DNA of 64,000 nucleotides from Porites lobata (Eukaryota; Cnidaria; Anthozoa; Scleractinia; Poritidae): NCBI GenBank assembly GCA_942486035.1, contig CALNXK010000308.1:196001-260000 (forward strand), read 5' to 3'. The notes under the pieces are model-generated. The model did no database searches and had not been told where the DNA came from. It worked only from the letters and a program-made list of their open reading frames with translations. Below are positions 1 to 11,141 of the stretch, piece after piece. Both the position numbers and the translations under genes were made by a program. Within the stretch, counting starts at the first letter, position 1. The number at the start of each line of letters is the position of its first letter.

Positions 1-719
1 TAAAATAAAGAGAATAAGAGCGATTGTTCTACATAAAGTTTGCACGGACAGCAGCCAAATGATGTTTTGATTCGTTGCAACAGGTTAAGCCTAACATCGC
101 TCACCTTGACGTTTTGTCCATGATCCACGATCTGCCGTCACTGTTTTCATGAAAGAAATCAACCCAATTTTACTTTGGTCGTCGTTAAATTTTACAATGG
201 ACTAAGGAACGTACATCATCGTGAACGTTTGAATCTTGCTCTGGTTCTATTCGTCGGTACTTCGCGTAGAATTCACTGAACTGTGCCGTTGTTTCCAAAT
301 ACCTTTGAGCTGTTCCATCCAAAAACATCAACAGAACTTCCACCTCGAAACAGAACTACATGCTAAAAACTTACAATGTATGAATGTTTGCGCCTTTCAT
401 TCAACGGTCGCAAATGTTTGTCTAGCGATGTAATGTGATCTGATGCAAAAGTGCCGACCAATTAGATTAAAGCCTAGAATGTCTCCAGGGAATTAGCGAT
501 AACATTCCCACACTCGCCAGTCACGGAATAAAATTTATTGAAATCTTTATTCCAAAAGCATAGAATTTGGAGGTTTATTCAATAAGTGATCTTCCCTGCG
601 CACAAGCTTACTCACATTTCTTGGAGGTACAGTCAAAGTTTTCTCGTTATGAAAGCCGTAATCTGTGGCAAAAGGCTTTTCTGGCGATTCATGTTATGAG
701 CGCTCAAGAACGTTGTGCT
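1..719. other. No recognisable feature
   Basis: AT-rich sequence with only short chance open frames, and no exon, repeat pair or RNA gene that I can support. Confidence 0.5.
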
Positions 720-915
720 AGATCGAGCGCAGCTGAATTGTAGCAAAATTGCTGCCGAGAGCTTCAAAGGCTACACCAGCGCTTTTGCAGCCCGCTGCAA
801 CTTGAATTAAGCTGTTGTTTGGCTTCTAAAATGCTGCTAAACAGCTGCAATTTAGCTGTACAGCTATTTTGAAGCAATTTTGTGGCGCCGTACAGCGCTG
901 CAAGTTTCGTACGGG
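720..915. repeat. GCAGC/GCTGC-rich dispersed repeat
   Basis: Locally GC-rich block crowded with GCAGC, GCTGC and AGCGCTGC words, ending in TTTCGTACGGG. A second block of the same style lies at 10625-10830 and ends in GTTCGTACGGG. The two are related in word content and terminal motif rather than base by base, so they are probably diverged copies of one repeat family. Confidence 0.4.
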
Positions 916-1043
916 TTTGCTCTCCAGGGTTTTAATTTTGAAGATCTTTAAGTCCTTATTTGGTATCTGCAGCGTTGTGCAGCGATAATGCAGCCTCAAG
1001 CGTCGCTTGTATTCAGGTTGTCATATGGAGTGGTTTCAATGTT

Positions 1044-1143
1044 TATAGCGGAGCTCCCGCGCGCGCGCAGCGGAGCACCATGGGTAATAAAATTTGGTAA
1101 AATATCCATCCCAGAAAATTTGGTTATGACGTAGCGTACGCCC
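1044..1143. repeat. Dispersed repeat, copy 1
   Basis: Contains ATAGCGGAGCTC, a CG-dinucleotide run, AAATTTGGTAA, TATCCATC and AAATTTGGTTATGACG in this order. The same series occurs in the same order at 29474-29570. A weaker relative (CTATCCATCCTAAAAATTTCGG) sits near 4340-4375. No coding potential was seen. Confidence 0.6.
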
Positions 1144-1248
1144 GTCCGTACACACACTTCATGTAAGCCGATGTCAAATGTCACAATAGATCTTGCACAA
1201 CTTGACTAGCCTCTTAGTTATGTAAGCCATCCGTATGAGTACGATTAG

Positions 1249-1310
1249 ATTGACAGCTGTCAAAATCAGACATCCGCTGACACTTATCACATGACCGTCT
1301 CGCGGGCTCA
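1249..1310 (+). repeat. 62-bp palindromic repeat, copy A
   Basis: Opens with the 14-bp perfect palindrome TTGACAGCTGTCAA and closes with CGCGGGCTCA. The middle contains GACATCCGCTGAC and ATGACCGTC. Three further copies with the same opening, closing and length are at 1460, 4192 and 4506, all in the same orientation. Confidence 0.8.
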
Positions 1311-1459
1311 TATAAAAGACCAGTCGTTTTGCCCCTATATATTAGCTGACATAATATGTCACACTTACCAATTCAACATAAAAACGAAACTACGCCGGGC
1401 AAGGCTGTCAGTTGGCTGACAGTCGTTTAAAGTTACATTGGCAGGCCAAATTAAGGTCA

Positions 1460-1522
1460 ATTGACAGCTGTCAAAATGGGACATGTGCAGACCGCTATCA
1501 GAAAACTAATAACGAGGGCTCA
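1460..1522 (+). repeat. 62-bp palindromic repeat, copy B
   Basis: Same opening palindrome as copy A, GGGACATGTGCAGACC in the middle, and a slightly altered closing motif CGAGGGCTCA. It lies about 150 bp after copy A. Confidence 0.75.
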
Positions 1523-2249
1523 GGTTCGGTCAGGTACACGATCTGGCATTTTCCACTACATGCCGGACGCATGGCGAGCCGCAAGCCTTAGCGACCGAAA
1601 TATGGGGGAAAATTTGTCCACCATCTGACCAGGAAGCCATTGTTTAAATTCAGCCGAGCATAGACCGTTGACAGCTTGAAACCATACTTGAGGTGAAATG
1701 CGAATCTCCTTTCGTGACCTCCTACTGAAGTTTTATTCGACATATCTTTCAATGGATCATTTTAGCAGACACTACAGAAATAATAAGGCTGAGCTGATGA
1801 GACGAACACAACTAAAGAAAAGAACCTGGTGAAATAAAAATCACTCCAAAACAGCGCACCACTCGGAAAACTTGTGGCGGTGTAGAGGACTTTTGCACAA
1901 ATTATCTAACCGGGGATACCTCAGAATCAATATGCATTTATTTACCACAAATGAACGAAGTGCAGCGATTTAAATAAATTTGATTGAATTTAAACTATAA
2001 ATTTAAATAATTTTCATTGTAGCTTTTTCTGGGGAGCAGAATTTAAAGCGGGACTATTCCCTTTTTTTGAGAAAAGGCCGGTGAAGTTTTCTATTTCATC
2101 CTGTTCGCAGCGTAAAAAGGCTCTTATATTTTTCTTATAATACAAACTTGTAAGGTCACCTATATGATGTTCATTAATTATGACTGAAACCATTTATTTC
2201 GTTCAAAACGGACTTGCGAGCCATAACCAATAAAAACCAAGTTCCCTTA

Positions 2250-2302
2250 CACTAAGCGAAGGCGACACACCCGATCGCTTGCTTTTTCAGGCGACTCACC
2301 CA
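2250..2302 (+). repeat. Direct repeat, copy 1 of 2
   Basis: CACTAAGCGAAGGCGAC, then CACCCGATCGCTTGCTTTTT and CAGGCGACTCACCCAA. The same order of words recurs at 2526-2581 with a few substitutions. Confidence 0.6.
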
Positions 2303-2525
2303 AAAGAGCACGTGCAGACGGAACTTTGGTCATTGTTTTGAATCCGAAGAATAAGTTCAAGTGCGAATTTTACAGCGTCTAGTTGAAACGCAATTTTAGC
2401 AATCCCCAAACAAAATAAAAACATATTTGGCAAGACGTTTCAAAAACTATTTTTCAAGCTTTCTAGGCCGCCTCGTTCTTTAGAGAAAGATTCATTAAAT
2501 ATACACGTTTTACAAAGTCTTCTTG

Positions 2526-2581
2526 CACTAAGCGAAGGCGACTCACCCGATCGCTCGCTTTTAATCAGGCGACACACCCAA
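2526..2581 (+). repeat. Direct repeat, copy 2 of 2
   Basis: Second copy of the 2250-2302 repeat, 276 bp further on. CACTAAGCGAAGGCGACT, ATCGCTCGCTTTTAATCAGG and GACACACCCAA align with copy 1. Confidence 0.6.
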
Positions 2582-4191
2582 CATAAAAGGCTCGTACAGA
2601 ATACCCTGAACCATGTACATTTTATGAATCTGTTTTAGTTTCGGTGAATTAAAACTGTCTGGCTGTTAATGAAAAATAATAGAGACCGTACGCGTTCTTG
2701 CAATGGTTTTTTTTTAAAAAAAAACAAATAGGGGGGAACCGCGATGGACGCAACCAATCAACTAAAATTCATTTCGATTCCCCGGTAAAAATTATAGAAA
2801 AGAAAAAGAAAGCTGCTAAGATTAATTCAGAGACTTACAAATAACGAGCAACACTCAACCCCCTCTCTGTGAAGTACATTTAGGACGGTATGGGTATGGG
2901 TAACACGAACATGTGTTATTTTTAACACGTTTTAGTCACTCGTTTCGTTGTTGATCAAAATCAAAAGCTTTTGTGAGGTTTATACTTCGAATATCCCTTA
3001 TTTATGGTTTTGTAGCACAATTTGCCACCAGTGGGAGTCAGTTGGCCTATCCGATATACTACTAGGAAAAAGATTGTTTTCATAGGCAGTGAACGCATGC
3101 AACAATGCAATACTACGCATAATTACAGACTACAAGATAATTTTCTCATTAATTCAAACAAATTAAAGATCTGAGCATGTAACAACAACTATAAATCGCA
3201 CTGGATCATGATGTAGCATTTAAACTTCGGCAACAAGCAAAACAGCGGTAAAAAGATAAAATATGTAGCAATTTGGCCGCTAAGTGTGTACGTGTATTAT
3301 GAAACACGGATGTCTACAATTTTCAACACATTCCATTGTTTATCCAGAAAATGTAGCACGAAATTAATAATAAAAAAGCTTTTCGACTTCTTTATAAGGG
3401 TACTTCTTGCAGTAACACAAAATTGCCTCCAGTGGAAGTTGTGCTGGGCCTGTTTCTTCCTAAACACTGTACGATCACTCCCGAGCGCGCCACATTAAAT
3501 TTGGCGGGCATTTAGGAGGTTTTGGCGCGGATATATTCGAGGCAGAAATAAATAAATTAAAGGAAAAAAATCGAACATTGTCCTTACCTTCAAGGCGTCT
3601 TACGATTAAGCAAGTCATAAAAAAAAACAGAATTAATGTGTCGCAAGGTAAACCTACTGATTTAAGGCTGAAATGGCCTCGCTTCTGAACCAATGTGACG
3701 AAGGAAGGCTGGCCATCTCAGTTTGAACTCTGCTAACCTGTTCGATCTGTTCGAAATTTTCTTTCAAATACCAACAAGCTTCTAAGGGAAATGAGTTTGA
3801 ATCAACACAGAAATTCTCGACCGGGATACCCTAAAAAAGAATTCACATATACTCCATACAATGATGGCTTGATTGGGATGATCCGATCCGGAGAATAGTT
3901 GAATAGACAGCGCTCGACTATATTTACCCCGGCTAATACTGTTTTAACCATATTACCAGACAGTTGCGAAATTTAGGATTGTTTCATCGCCTCTGTGAAA
4001 ATCCCTATCGATGACAGCCAGTCTGACCCCTGCTAGCCTGCACGAGATCGGAGGTAAAATTATAACAGGAAATTGAGCATAGCAACCGTCACTCAGCGTA
4101 ATTAGTAAAAGGACTTTATGCGGCTCCTCATGATGTCCTACTCACACTCGCAGTCTGTTAATTCGAATATTCGCCATTCTAATGAAGGTTC

Positions 4192-4253
4192 ATTGACAGC
4201 TGTCAAACTAGAGTATACGCTAACCATCATCAACTGAGTGGATCGCGGGCTCA
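4192..4253 (+). repeat. 62-bp palindromic repeat, copy C
   Basis: Opens with TTGACAGCTGTCAA and ends ATCGCGGGCTCA. The centre is more diverged than in copies A and B. A further isolated closing motif (ATCACGGGCTCA) follows near 4311. Confidence 0.7.
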
Positions 4254-4505
4254 TTTTTCTATCTATTGAGGTCACGTAGTGTTTAAAGTTTTGCGCTGAT
4301 ATTTTATTTGATCACGGGCTCAATTCGAAGCCCCATAGCTTTATAGAAAATCTATCCATCCTAAAAATTTCGGCAATCACGTGACCGTACACCGACCACC
4401 CGACCTTCCGTCCGTCCGCACCACAGGCACACCAATGTTTAATCTCACACTTTCTAGCTAGTTTGGGAGCCTGCAACCTGATATTGTACATCCATGATTT
4501 GATTA

Positions 4506-4567
4506 ATTGACAGCTGTCATAACAGTGTTTCTGCTGACCAGTATCTCCTGACCGTATCGCGGGCTCA
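4506..4567 (+). repeat. 62-bp palindromic repeat, copy D
   Basis: Opens ATTGACAGCTGTCA (palindrome one base short of perfect), contains CTGCTGACCAGTATC and ends GTATCGCGGGCTCA. Another lone closing motif (GATCGCAGGCTCA) lies near 4634, so this cluster may hold further decayed units. Confidence 0.75.
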
Positions 4568-5999
4568 GGTATCGACCCTCTGAGTTCGAGTAATATTTTG
4601 AAGGTATTCGCTGACAAGTTGCTACTTTTAAAATGATCGCAGGCTCAAGTTCAATTTTTTTAAAATGCATATGAAATAAGTCGTGTTTCATGAGCCGCAC
4701 TTTTAAAATGTTGATTTCGAACTGATCTCGGACACGAAAATTCAACCGGCTTTTACATTTACATGCAGGGAAGGTAATCGCTTTTGACTTTTCTCACTGT
4801 CACGCGTTGATCACGCTCTACGTCCAATTTTTATGTTCTGATTGGTCAAAATTTGACAGGTGAGTTTATGAGGAAAATTTTTGGAGCGTCTGGAAACTTG
4901 CTTACTGATAGCTGGAGATGAGAGAGTTTTGTGTCATCTTGTGATGTTTTAAACTGTATTTTTCTACTTGGTGTACAAAATGAAATACAGCTGCTATCAA
5001 GATTGTTCTGTAATTCGTGGCTGGTTTGTTTATTGTGCTTTTTGTTGACAAATGCACCGCTTGTCAAAGTCATTGGAAATCCGATTTCGGATGGCATCGT
5101 TTTCAAAAATGAGCTTACTCACTTGCCCTTGCTTGAGGCGTAAGAAAGTTGAAAAGTCTCAAGCGATTCTGGAACACTTGATGACCTTCAGAAGCAGCAT
5201 CTCGACTGGTAAGCTTGAGCCATTATTGTTTTTGATGTTTTTTTTTTTTCGGTTTCCTGAAGTCGAGCGTATGGTTTATGCGGCTTAAGTTAAAACACGA
5301 GCAATGATCTAACCTACAATAGTATCCGGGTTAACAAGCCTTTAGACATTTTTTGACCCGCAAATTCAAAGAAAAGGTTCCGAAGATTATTTAGTTATGA
5401 TTTTGGCTGTAAACAGAAAGCTCTGATCGATTTTCTTGCCTCGAGTTCATCTTGAAAAAGAGCGAACACCGGGAAGCCGGCTTAAAACATAAATAAGCTT
5501 ATGCTTACCTGACTCATGATTTTCTGAGACACTTTACTCTCAATACTTCTCTTCGTGAATGAAAATTGTTGTCTCTGTACATGTTTCACCGAATTAAACT
5601 TATTTTATTGATTGTTAGTAGTCCCTCTCGCAATTTTCATCGCTGCACCGGTTGTTTCCAGTCGAACATAAACATCGCATGTAGGAATACTCAAAACGCC
5701 GCGCGTAAATATCACTCGCTTTTAAAGATTACACATAACAAAATCAGCCTCCTCCTCAGGCGCTTCGTTTTTCGCATGGCAGAGGCGAGCGCGAAACGCG
5801 AGTGACTGGTGATGAACCGCAAGGGACCATGGGAAGGGTACAGACGGCAGGCGAAGCGCCTGCCAGATCTTGTGTCGTTTTCTTGGCAAAAAAGTCGTTT
5901 TCTTGGCAAAAAAGTCGTTTTCTTGGCACGGCCCAATTTTGGGTCTTTTTAAGTCTTGGAAGCGATCAATTTTAGTAGCGTATTGTTGTAAACATTGTA
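4568..5999. other. Gene-free stretch with a CpG-rich patch
   Basis: No gene could be supported. Around 5740-5870 the sequence turns CpG-rich and includes a perfect 8-bp-stem hairpin (arms 5846-5853 and 5857-5864, loop AAG). It is followed by a small tandem repeat at 5874-5930. A possible splice donor CTG|GTAAGC near 5208 ends a short open frame, but nothing about that frame is recognisable. Confidence 0.4.
5874..5930 (+). repeat. 20-bp tandem repeat, nearly three units
   Basis: GTCGTTTTCTTGGCAAAAAA occurs at 5874-5893 and 5894-5913. The first 15 bases occur again at 5914, after which the unit breaks off. Confidence 0.85.
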
Positions 6000-6015
6000 A
6001 ACTTTGAGTAGACAG

Positions 6016-6139
6016 GTGAATGGCTCAAAATTTCCAAAAAACTGTGGTAGGAATAATCGACAAGCTGCAAAGGAGTCGGATTCTATATCTTACGAATCGA
6101 AGACCTCTAACAAAATATTTGATGACTTGACGTTATCGG
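6016..6139 (+). CDS. Possible orphan exon, unidentified
   Basis: An open frame of about 41 codons ends at a strong donor consensus (TCGG|GTAAGT at 6140). An in-frame TAA at 5998-6000 rules out upstream extension, and an AG at 6014-6015 could serve as acceptor, but its pyrimidine tract is poor. The predicted peptide is polar and of low complexity, and I do not recognise it. It lies on the same strand and 5.3 kb upstream of the first recognised APEX1-type exon, so a link is conceivable but not shown. Confidence 0.15.
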
Positions 6140-6625
6140 GTAAGTCTTATATTTCAGTATTTAACTTGTCGTTTATTGCAGAATCCGGATTAGTAGAGTA
6201 CAGCGCTGGCGACTATGTTTCTATTTTTTCGCTCTTTTAGGCCAAATCCACCGAACAACGAGCAAGTAACCTTGTGAATTAAAAGAAGTGAAAGGCCTAG
6301 CTAGATTGTGCAAGGTCAGGAGTTGATTATCAAGACCACATCATGTCCTTACACCAAGATTTAAGTCTGCGACGTTATTAACTATGAAAACAACAATGCA
6401 TAACTTGTTGAAGCTTACAATTTCCTAACTCTCGGTATAAGATCCCTAGATTCTCGAGAGATAAGCAATGAACTTTATTTTCGGATCAGGGAAGGGGTTG
6501 AAGAGAAGGAAGGTGCCAGCTTTGATCAATCCATCATTTTGGACTACCTCTGTCAATCTTGATGAGGGAGACGAAAATCTCCAGCTATTAAGGCAGTCTT
6601 TTCTGGCTTAATTTTTTTAGTATTT

Positions 6626-6709
6626 TTAAATATTGTACAATAATTAATGCTATAATATTTTTTATTGATTCTATCTTTTGTAGGAGTTTTTGTTATTGCT
6701 ATCATTAGT
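6626..6709 (+). repeat. LINE 3'-UTR fragment, part 1
   Basis: Shares TATTGTACAATAATTAATGC, TGTAGGAG and TTTTGTTAT...CTATCATTA, in this order, with 47480-47563. There the matching stretch directly follows the C-terminal end of a LINE reading frame. This fragment is therefore probably the 3' untranslated region of a related LINE copy. Confidence 0.6.
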
Positions 6710-6734
6710 TTTAACTTTATTTCATTTTGTTTAG

Positions 6735-7237
6735 GGGGGAATTACGATTCATATTCCTTGCGATTCGATTCAATTTCGATTATTGCCTTTTGATTTCGAT
6801 TCGATTATGTCAATGTTTCTTAATTCTTATAACATAACGCGTAATGTAAACAGCATGCAACCCTAAACCCTCAATATAAGAACAGTAACAGAGACAGGAG
6901 GATTCACAGTTGCTTGGTTCTTCACCATGTTTGAGAACTGATAAAGAGCGTGTCGCACATGGTTAATTGCCTTATTTGGAAATTCTCAAGGGGAGGTATA
7001 AGGACAGCATTTTTACCAGGCAACACAAAATGGCGCATGAACTGCTATCGTCTTTGTTCATCAATCAAAAACGCACATTAAAGAGTTCTGGATTCTTATT
7101 TTAGAATATAATAACTCACTGAGCGCACCCTGGAAAAGTTGTGCAAAAATCGAAACATGGAAGCAAATAATCCTGAATTGAACTAAATGGTCATAATGAT
7201 GATTAATCAAGAATTTGATTAATTGTTATACTACTAA
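6735..7237. other. Likely insertion splitting the LINE 3' UTR
   Basis: About 0.5 kb of unrelated sequence, starting with a run of GATTCGATT-like words, lies between two LINE-tail fragments. It is bracketed by ATTTTGTTTAG (6724-6734) and ATTTTATTTAG (7238-7248), which could be an imperfect 11-bp target-site duplication. No coding content was seen. Confidence 0.35.
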
Positions 7238-7238
7238 T

Positions 7239-7314
7239 TTTATTTAGCTAGATGTTTGGCATGATGGCACCCCTATTGCAAGACAAAAAATGTTTGAATA
7301 AAGGTTGAATAAAG
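7239..7314 (+). repeat. LINE 3' tail fragment, part 2
   Basis: TTTATTTAGC, TGATGGCACCC and a TTGAATAAAGG-type tandem tail match 48614-48690. The short tandem tail is typical of CR1/L2/Jockey-type LINE 3' ends. It continues the fragment at 6626-6709 after an interruption. Confidence 0.6.
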
Positions 7315-8089
7315 TATATAGTTCAGTTAAAACACAATGATTCAATGACCACACTACTACATCTCATTCAGACTCCAGGGCTGTGTCTCAATGTAACTTT
7401 ATTGGGACACACAAATGTAAAAAAAAAAAGGGGAACGGGCTTAACCCTTTTTTAACAGAAGTCAGTTCAATGACAACATGCCCATTTAATAATCTCAGTG
7501 GCCCATGTACAGCAATTTTTTCTGAGGGGAAGGGGCAACTGTACACACGCTTTTATCACAGTATTAGTTCAAAAAACACACATCAACCCAATTTCTATTG
7601 CCCAAAATGAAGGAATTATAATAGGAAAGTATTTTATTACTTTGGGCAAGACAGCTAGTTTGAGTTTAAGTTGGATTAGGGGTGCAGGTTTTCTCTTTTG
7701 CTAACCATAGTTCAATGACCTGACCACATCCCAGTTCAATAATCTCAGCAGAAGTTCATAAAACATACATCAATTCAATGTCCAGTGACACTAATTTAAG
7801 GAATAGGAGCAATATTTTCTATTTCTCTGGGTGAGGTGGAAGCAATGGAAAGGGTTGAGGGTTTTGCATGGCTGAGCTTCTGGTCCATACTTAAAACAGC
7901 AGGCATTTTTCATTGCTTGACACTATTAATAGACCTGTCCACATCAGCCTACTAATAGTGTAGTGTAGTGTTTTTACTGCATATTCCTCCAGTTTGTCCA
8001 GGGGCCTGTTTTTACTGTTCTTTCCATTCGATGCTTGTATCTTAATTATAATTTTGTAGTTAAAATTTCTAGGAATGGGGTTGGGGGTT
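7315..8089. other. No recognisable feature
   Basis: AT-rich sequence with a few short open frames that have no recognisable content and no splice context. Confidence 0.45.
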
Positions 8090-8282
8090 AGTAGTTCCAG
8101 GGGCAGATCTAGGGGGAGGTGCAGGGGGTGCACCCACCCCCCCTCCTGAGATGACCTGCGGTTTTCTAATACGACTGGTATTCTGCAAAACAAAAACTAT
8201 GTGGTTTATTGGTGTTGAATTAGAGCAAGAGACGAGTGCAACCCCTCCTAAAAAAAATCCTGGATCCGCCCCTGAGTAGTTC
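8090..8282. mobile_element. hAT-type MITE with perfect 8-bp TSD
   Basis: The element body is 8098-8274 (177 bp). It begins CAGGGGCAGATCTAG and ends CTGGATCCGCCCCTG, giving inverted ends CAGGGGC(G/A)GATC. The flanks AGTAGTTC at 8090-8097 and 8275-8282 are identical, an 8-bp target duplication as expected of hAT transposition. The interior is G/C-homopolymer rich and has no transposase. It must be a non-autonomous copy moved in trans. Confidence 0.88.
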
Positions 8283-10624
8283 TGCAGAATCATCTATACT
8301 TATCTTAATGTTTTTTCCATTTGGCAATTCTGTGTCCATAAAAAAATAATATGATCTTGTATTCCTCTGCAACTCCAAAGCAGGTCAAAAACTACCCCTT
8401 CAGAAGACTTGTGAGGGGAATTTTATGCTACCACAGGGTTGCAAAGAAAGGAACCATGTATAAGCAATCACAGGAACAACAATGTTGAATCTGGGTAGAA
8501 TGATCCCAAGAACTTCATAATACTCAGTCTTTCCTACCACCAGTTGGCATTAGGACAATGCAATCATTATTCTCTAAAATGGCAATCACAGCATCTTGTT
8601 TGCCATGAAATTTGAAATATTCAAACACAATTATTATTTTAAAGTGTCTAGGGCAACCTCTCCTGTCTGGCTAATGGTAGTTACGATGGCATCTCATCAA
8701 CTACATCGCCCTCTTCCATCAGGGTAACAAAATTGTCTATCAACTTAAAACCAAAACAGCTTCCTCATAAAATGAGGTATATAAATAAAAAGTAAGTAGA
8801 ATTTATTTACACCTGGCTGTGCATTCAGTGACAAGTCTAGTACCCAGCGATGTAATCAAAAAATAAAAAATACAATTAAAAAAAAAACCTAGAGATAGTT
8901 TTGTGGCTGTTTCTCCTTTAAGAACATAAGCTTACATTGTCGAGCAAATGATACACAATGCGAAATCCTGAGACAAAAATTTAACAGATTTATTATCTAG
9001 TATTTAATAACATAACTTAGAGGTCTTGAGACTAGACTGGTTTGTTGCCTTTTCGAGTACTCAAGATACAGCGTGCAGCAAATAGTATTAAAGCGTTACA
9101 AAATACTTGGCCTCATTTGGCTGTTAGCTGCTGTTGCAACAATTCTCAGCTCGCCATTTTTCATTTCGACTGAAGAGATGACAGAGATCGTTTCATCACT
9201 GGGGATCTTAACAGAAACGATTACTAACTTACTAACTTTCCTGACCGGCTGTTACCTTGGCGTGCGGCAGTTTCATTATATTAAAGGCAGTACTGTCCCG
9301 TCCGCGGCTAGTAGTTTTTCCATTTAAAGTTCGGTAGTAAACATTATGTAGTTCGGTAGTAAACACATTGTGATGCTTGAGTCCAATGTGTGGGATGAAA
9401 ACAGCTTCTACTTCATTCACAGGACGTGGATAGCCAATGATTTGCTCAAAATTCGTAAAATGAATAGGGCTGAACTTATTTTAAAAATTGCATATTCGTC
9501 CGCCATTACTCTTCCCGCCATCTTGAAAACAAGATCTGCCAGACGTCTCGCCCGTTGTCTCCTTCCCGCCTTCCTTTGCGCGCACATCGAAGAGAGACGT
9601 CTGGGTACGAGGCAGTAACAAAATCATACACAGTTTAATGAATAAAGGGAAATAAAACCTAAACATAACAATTTCTCTATCATGTTGAAGCGTAAAAGGT
9701 GACTCTATTAATCGCACTGCAAATTTGGTGCCTGTCAAAAGTGAGAACCCGTCCGGCTGGCCGAAAAGTGATTTTGGGAATTTTTTTATCGTTTTCATTA
9801 AAAGCCCATAATTATTACCCCGCATATCACAGAGGACCAGATTTTTCTAACAGAAAACGTTTCATAATTCAACGCTATAAGTTGTTGTGCAAAGGAAGCG
9901 CGTGCTTTGATCGTCGTGGATATTGAATGAGTGCAAATTCTCTTGCAAAATTATGAAAAACTGCAGAATTATAGGTTTAAATAGGGCAAAAAAGAACAAA
10001 TTCTGTCCGAGGTCTGTGTACAGTTTACCTGAGACGTGATGAGAAAAAGTATGTTTAAAAGGCTGGTTTACAAGCCACCAGATTCGTCGCCAAGATTTAC
10101 TAGTAAACTAAACTTGTCGAACACAAAAAATCCGGCCTGATTTTTATTTTGGCCTCTCTTTTAGACAGAGGAATGCAACGAGTAAATTGGCTGCCACCAA
10201 GGACTATCGTGGTGCATGTCTTTCTTAAAATTATATTTCGGGGTTGTCCAATTATCCATAGTCTCTCTAACGGAGCAATGTTGGAGAGACTGGTGAATGC
10301 CACATTATGATGCTGCAGCTAATGCAAATACAATACACGAAGATTATACACGAATAGGTCTATTTGTTTTCCAGGCCTAATCTACTGTGATCGAACATGG
10401 TTGCTATTTTTCGGTGTACAAATAACTTGATGTAAAATTTGTTTCACTCTTGGACGGTCAAATTCTGATTTTTCTCTAAAATCACTCAGCCTTTGCCTCA
10501 AAAGTCAAATGAATGTGCCCTGGTCTGTGGATTACAAGTTTATTGTTTGATTTAAATTATGAATTTATTAACGGGAGCTTCGCTTTTAGCCCTGGCTAAA
10601 TCTATATATTATCTAAGTCTCATT
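8283..10624. other. Gene-poor stretch
   Basis: An open frame of about 84 codons at 9073-9327 (plus) has one strongly hydrophobic segment near residues 10-30, but it starts at GTG and has no splice context or recognisable family. A CpG-rich patch at 9510-9615 looks like repeat debris. No codon pair TGG-AAY, required for the N-terminal AP-endonuclease exon, was found in a plausible reading frame here. Confidence 0.4.
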
Positions 10625-10830
10625 GCAGCTTTTAAGCAGCGGCCCGCAGCGCTGCTTTACTGCTGCTTTACCGTGGCAAAATTTTGCAGCGCTATCGCAG
10701 TGCACGAAATGTGACGTTCTCTGCTTTAGCGACTCACGAGCACTGCTTTACAGACGCTTAAGCGCTGTGCAACCGTAAAAGTGAAGTGCTGTAGCGCTGC
10801 GGCAGCGTTGCGTCGTTCGTACGGGAGATT
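10625..10830. repeat. GCAGCGCTGC-rich dispersed repeat
   Basis: Second block rich in GCAGC/GCTGC words, ending GTTCGTACGGG, matching the style of 720-915. It is preceded at 10572-10612 by TTTAGCCCTGGCTAAATCTA, whose relative TTAGCTCTGGCTAAATCT occurs near 30715. Confidence 0.4.
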
Positions 10831-10894
10831 TTACAATTATCCTATTTACAAAAGGATTATTTTCTGTGAGTAGGGGGTGCTTTCTTGATGACCA

Positions 10895-11141
10895 GGGCCG
10901 ACTTGTTCGAAGGCTGATTAGCACTTAACCCAGGGTTAAATTAAACCCAGGTTTCTTTTTTCTGTTTGAAAGCATTTTCTCGGATAAATTTCTCTGTTAT
11001 TTTTAAGAGCATCCAATCATCAACTTGTTGACAGAAAGAATTAAATATTGAATTTACTTTTTAAGCTTTCATATCTGAATGCAAATTTCGTGCTAACCCT
11101 GGGTTATTAATATCTTAACCCAGCTTTGAACAACCCGGCTC
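10895..11141. mobile_element. MITE with diverged inverted ends
   Basis: The left end GGGCCGACTTGTTCGAAGGC is the imperfect inverse of the right end (reverse complement AGCCGGGTTGTTCAAAGCTG). Sub-terminal AACCCAGGGTTAA near the left is mirrored by AACCCTGGGTTA near the right. At about 250 bp with no coding content it fits a non-autonomous DNA transposon. It lies just upstream of the first recognised APEX1-type exon. Confidence 0.65.

Larger units (their letters stand above)
1523..4191. other. Gene-free stretch with one repeat pair
   Basis: No exon or RNA gene could be supported. The only structure is a pair of about 55-bp direct repeats at 2250-2302 and 2526-2581, listed separately. The rest is AT-rich sequence with short homopolymer runs. 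Confidence 0.45.

Noticed and set aside
9073..9327. 84-codon frame with one hydrophobic segment as a small membrane protein
   Set aside because: It starts at GTG, lacks a recognisable family or exon borders, and the hydrophobicity may be chance in AT-rich DNA.
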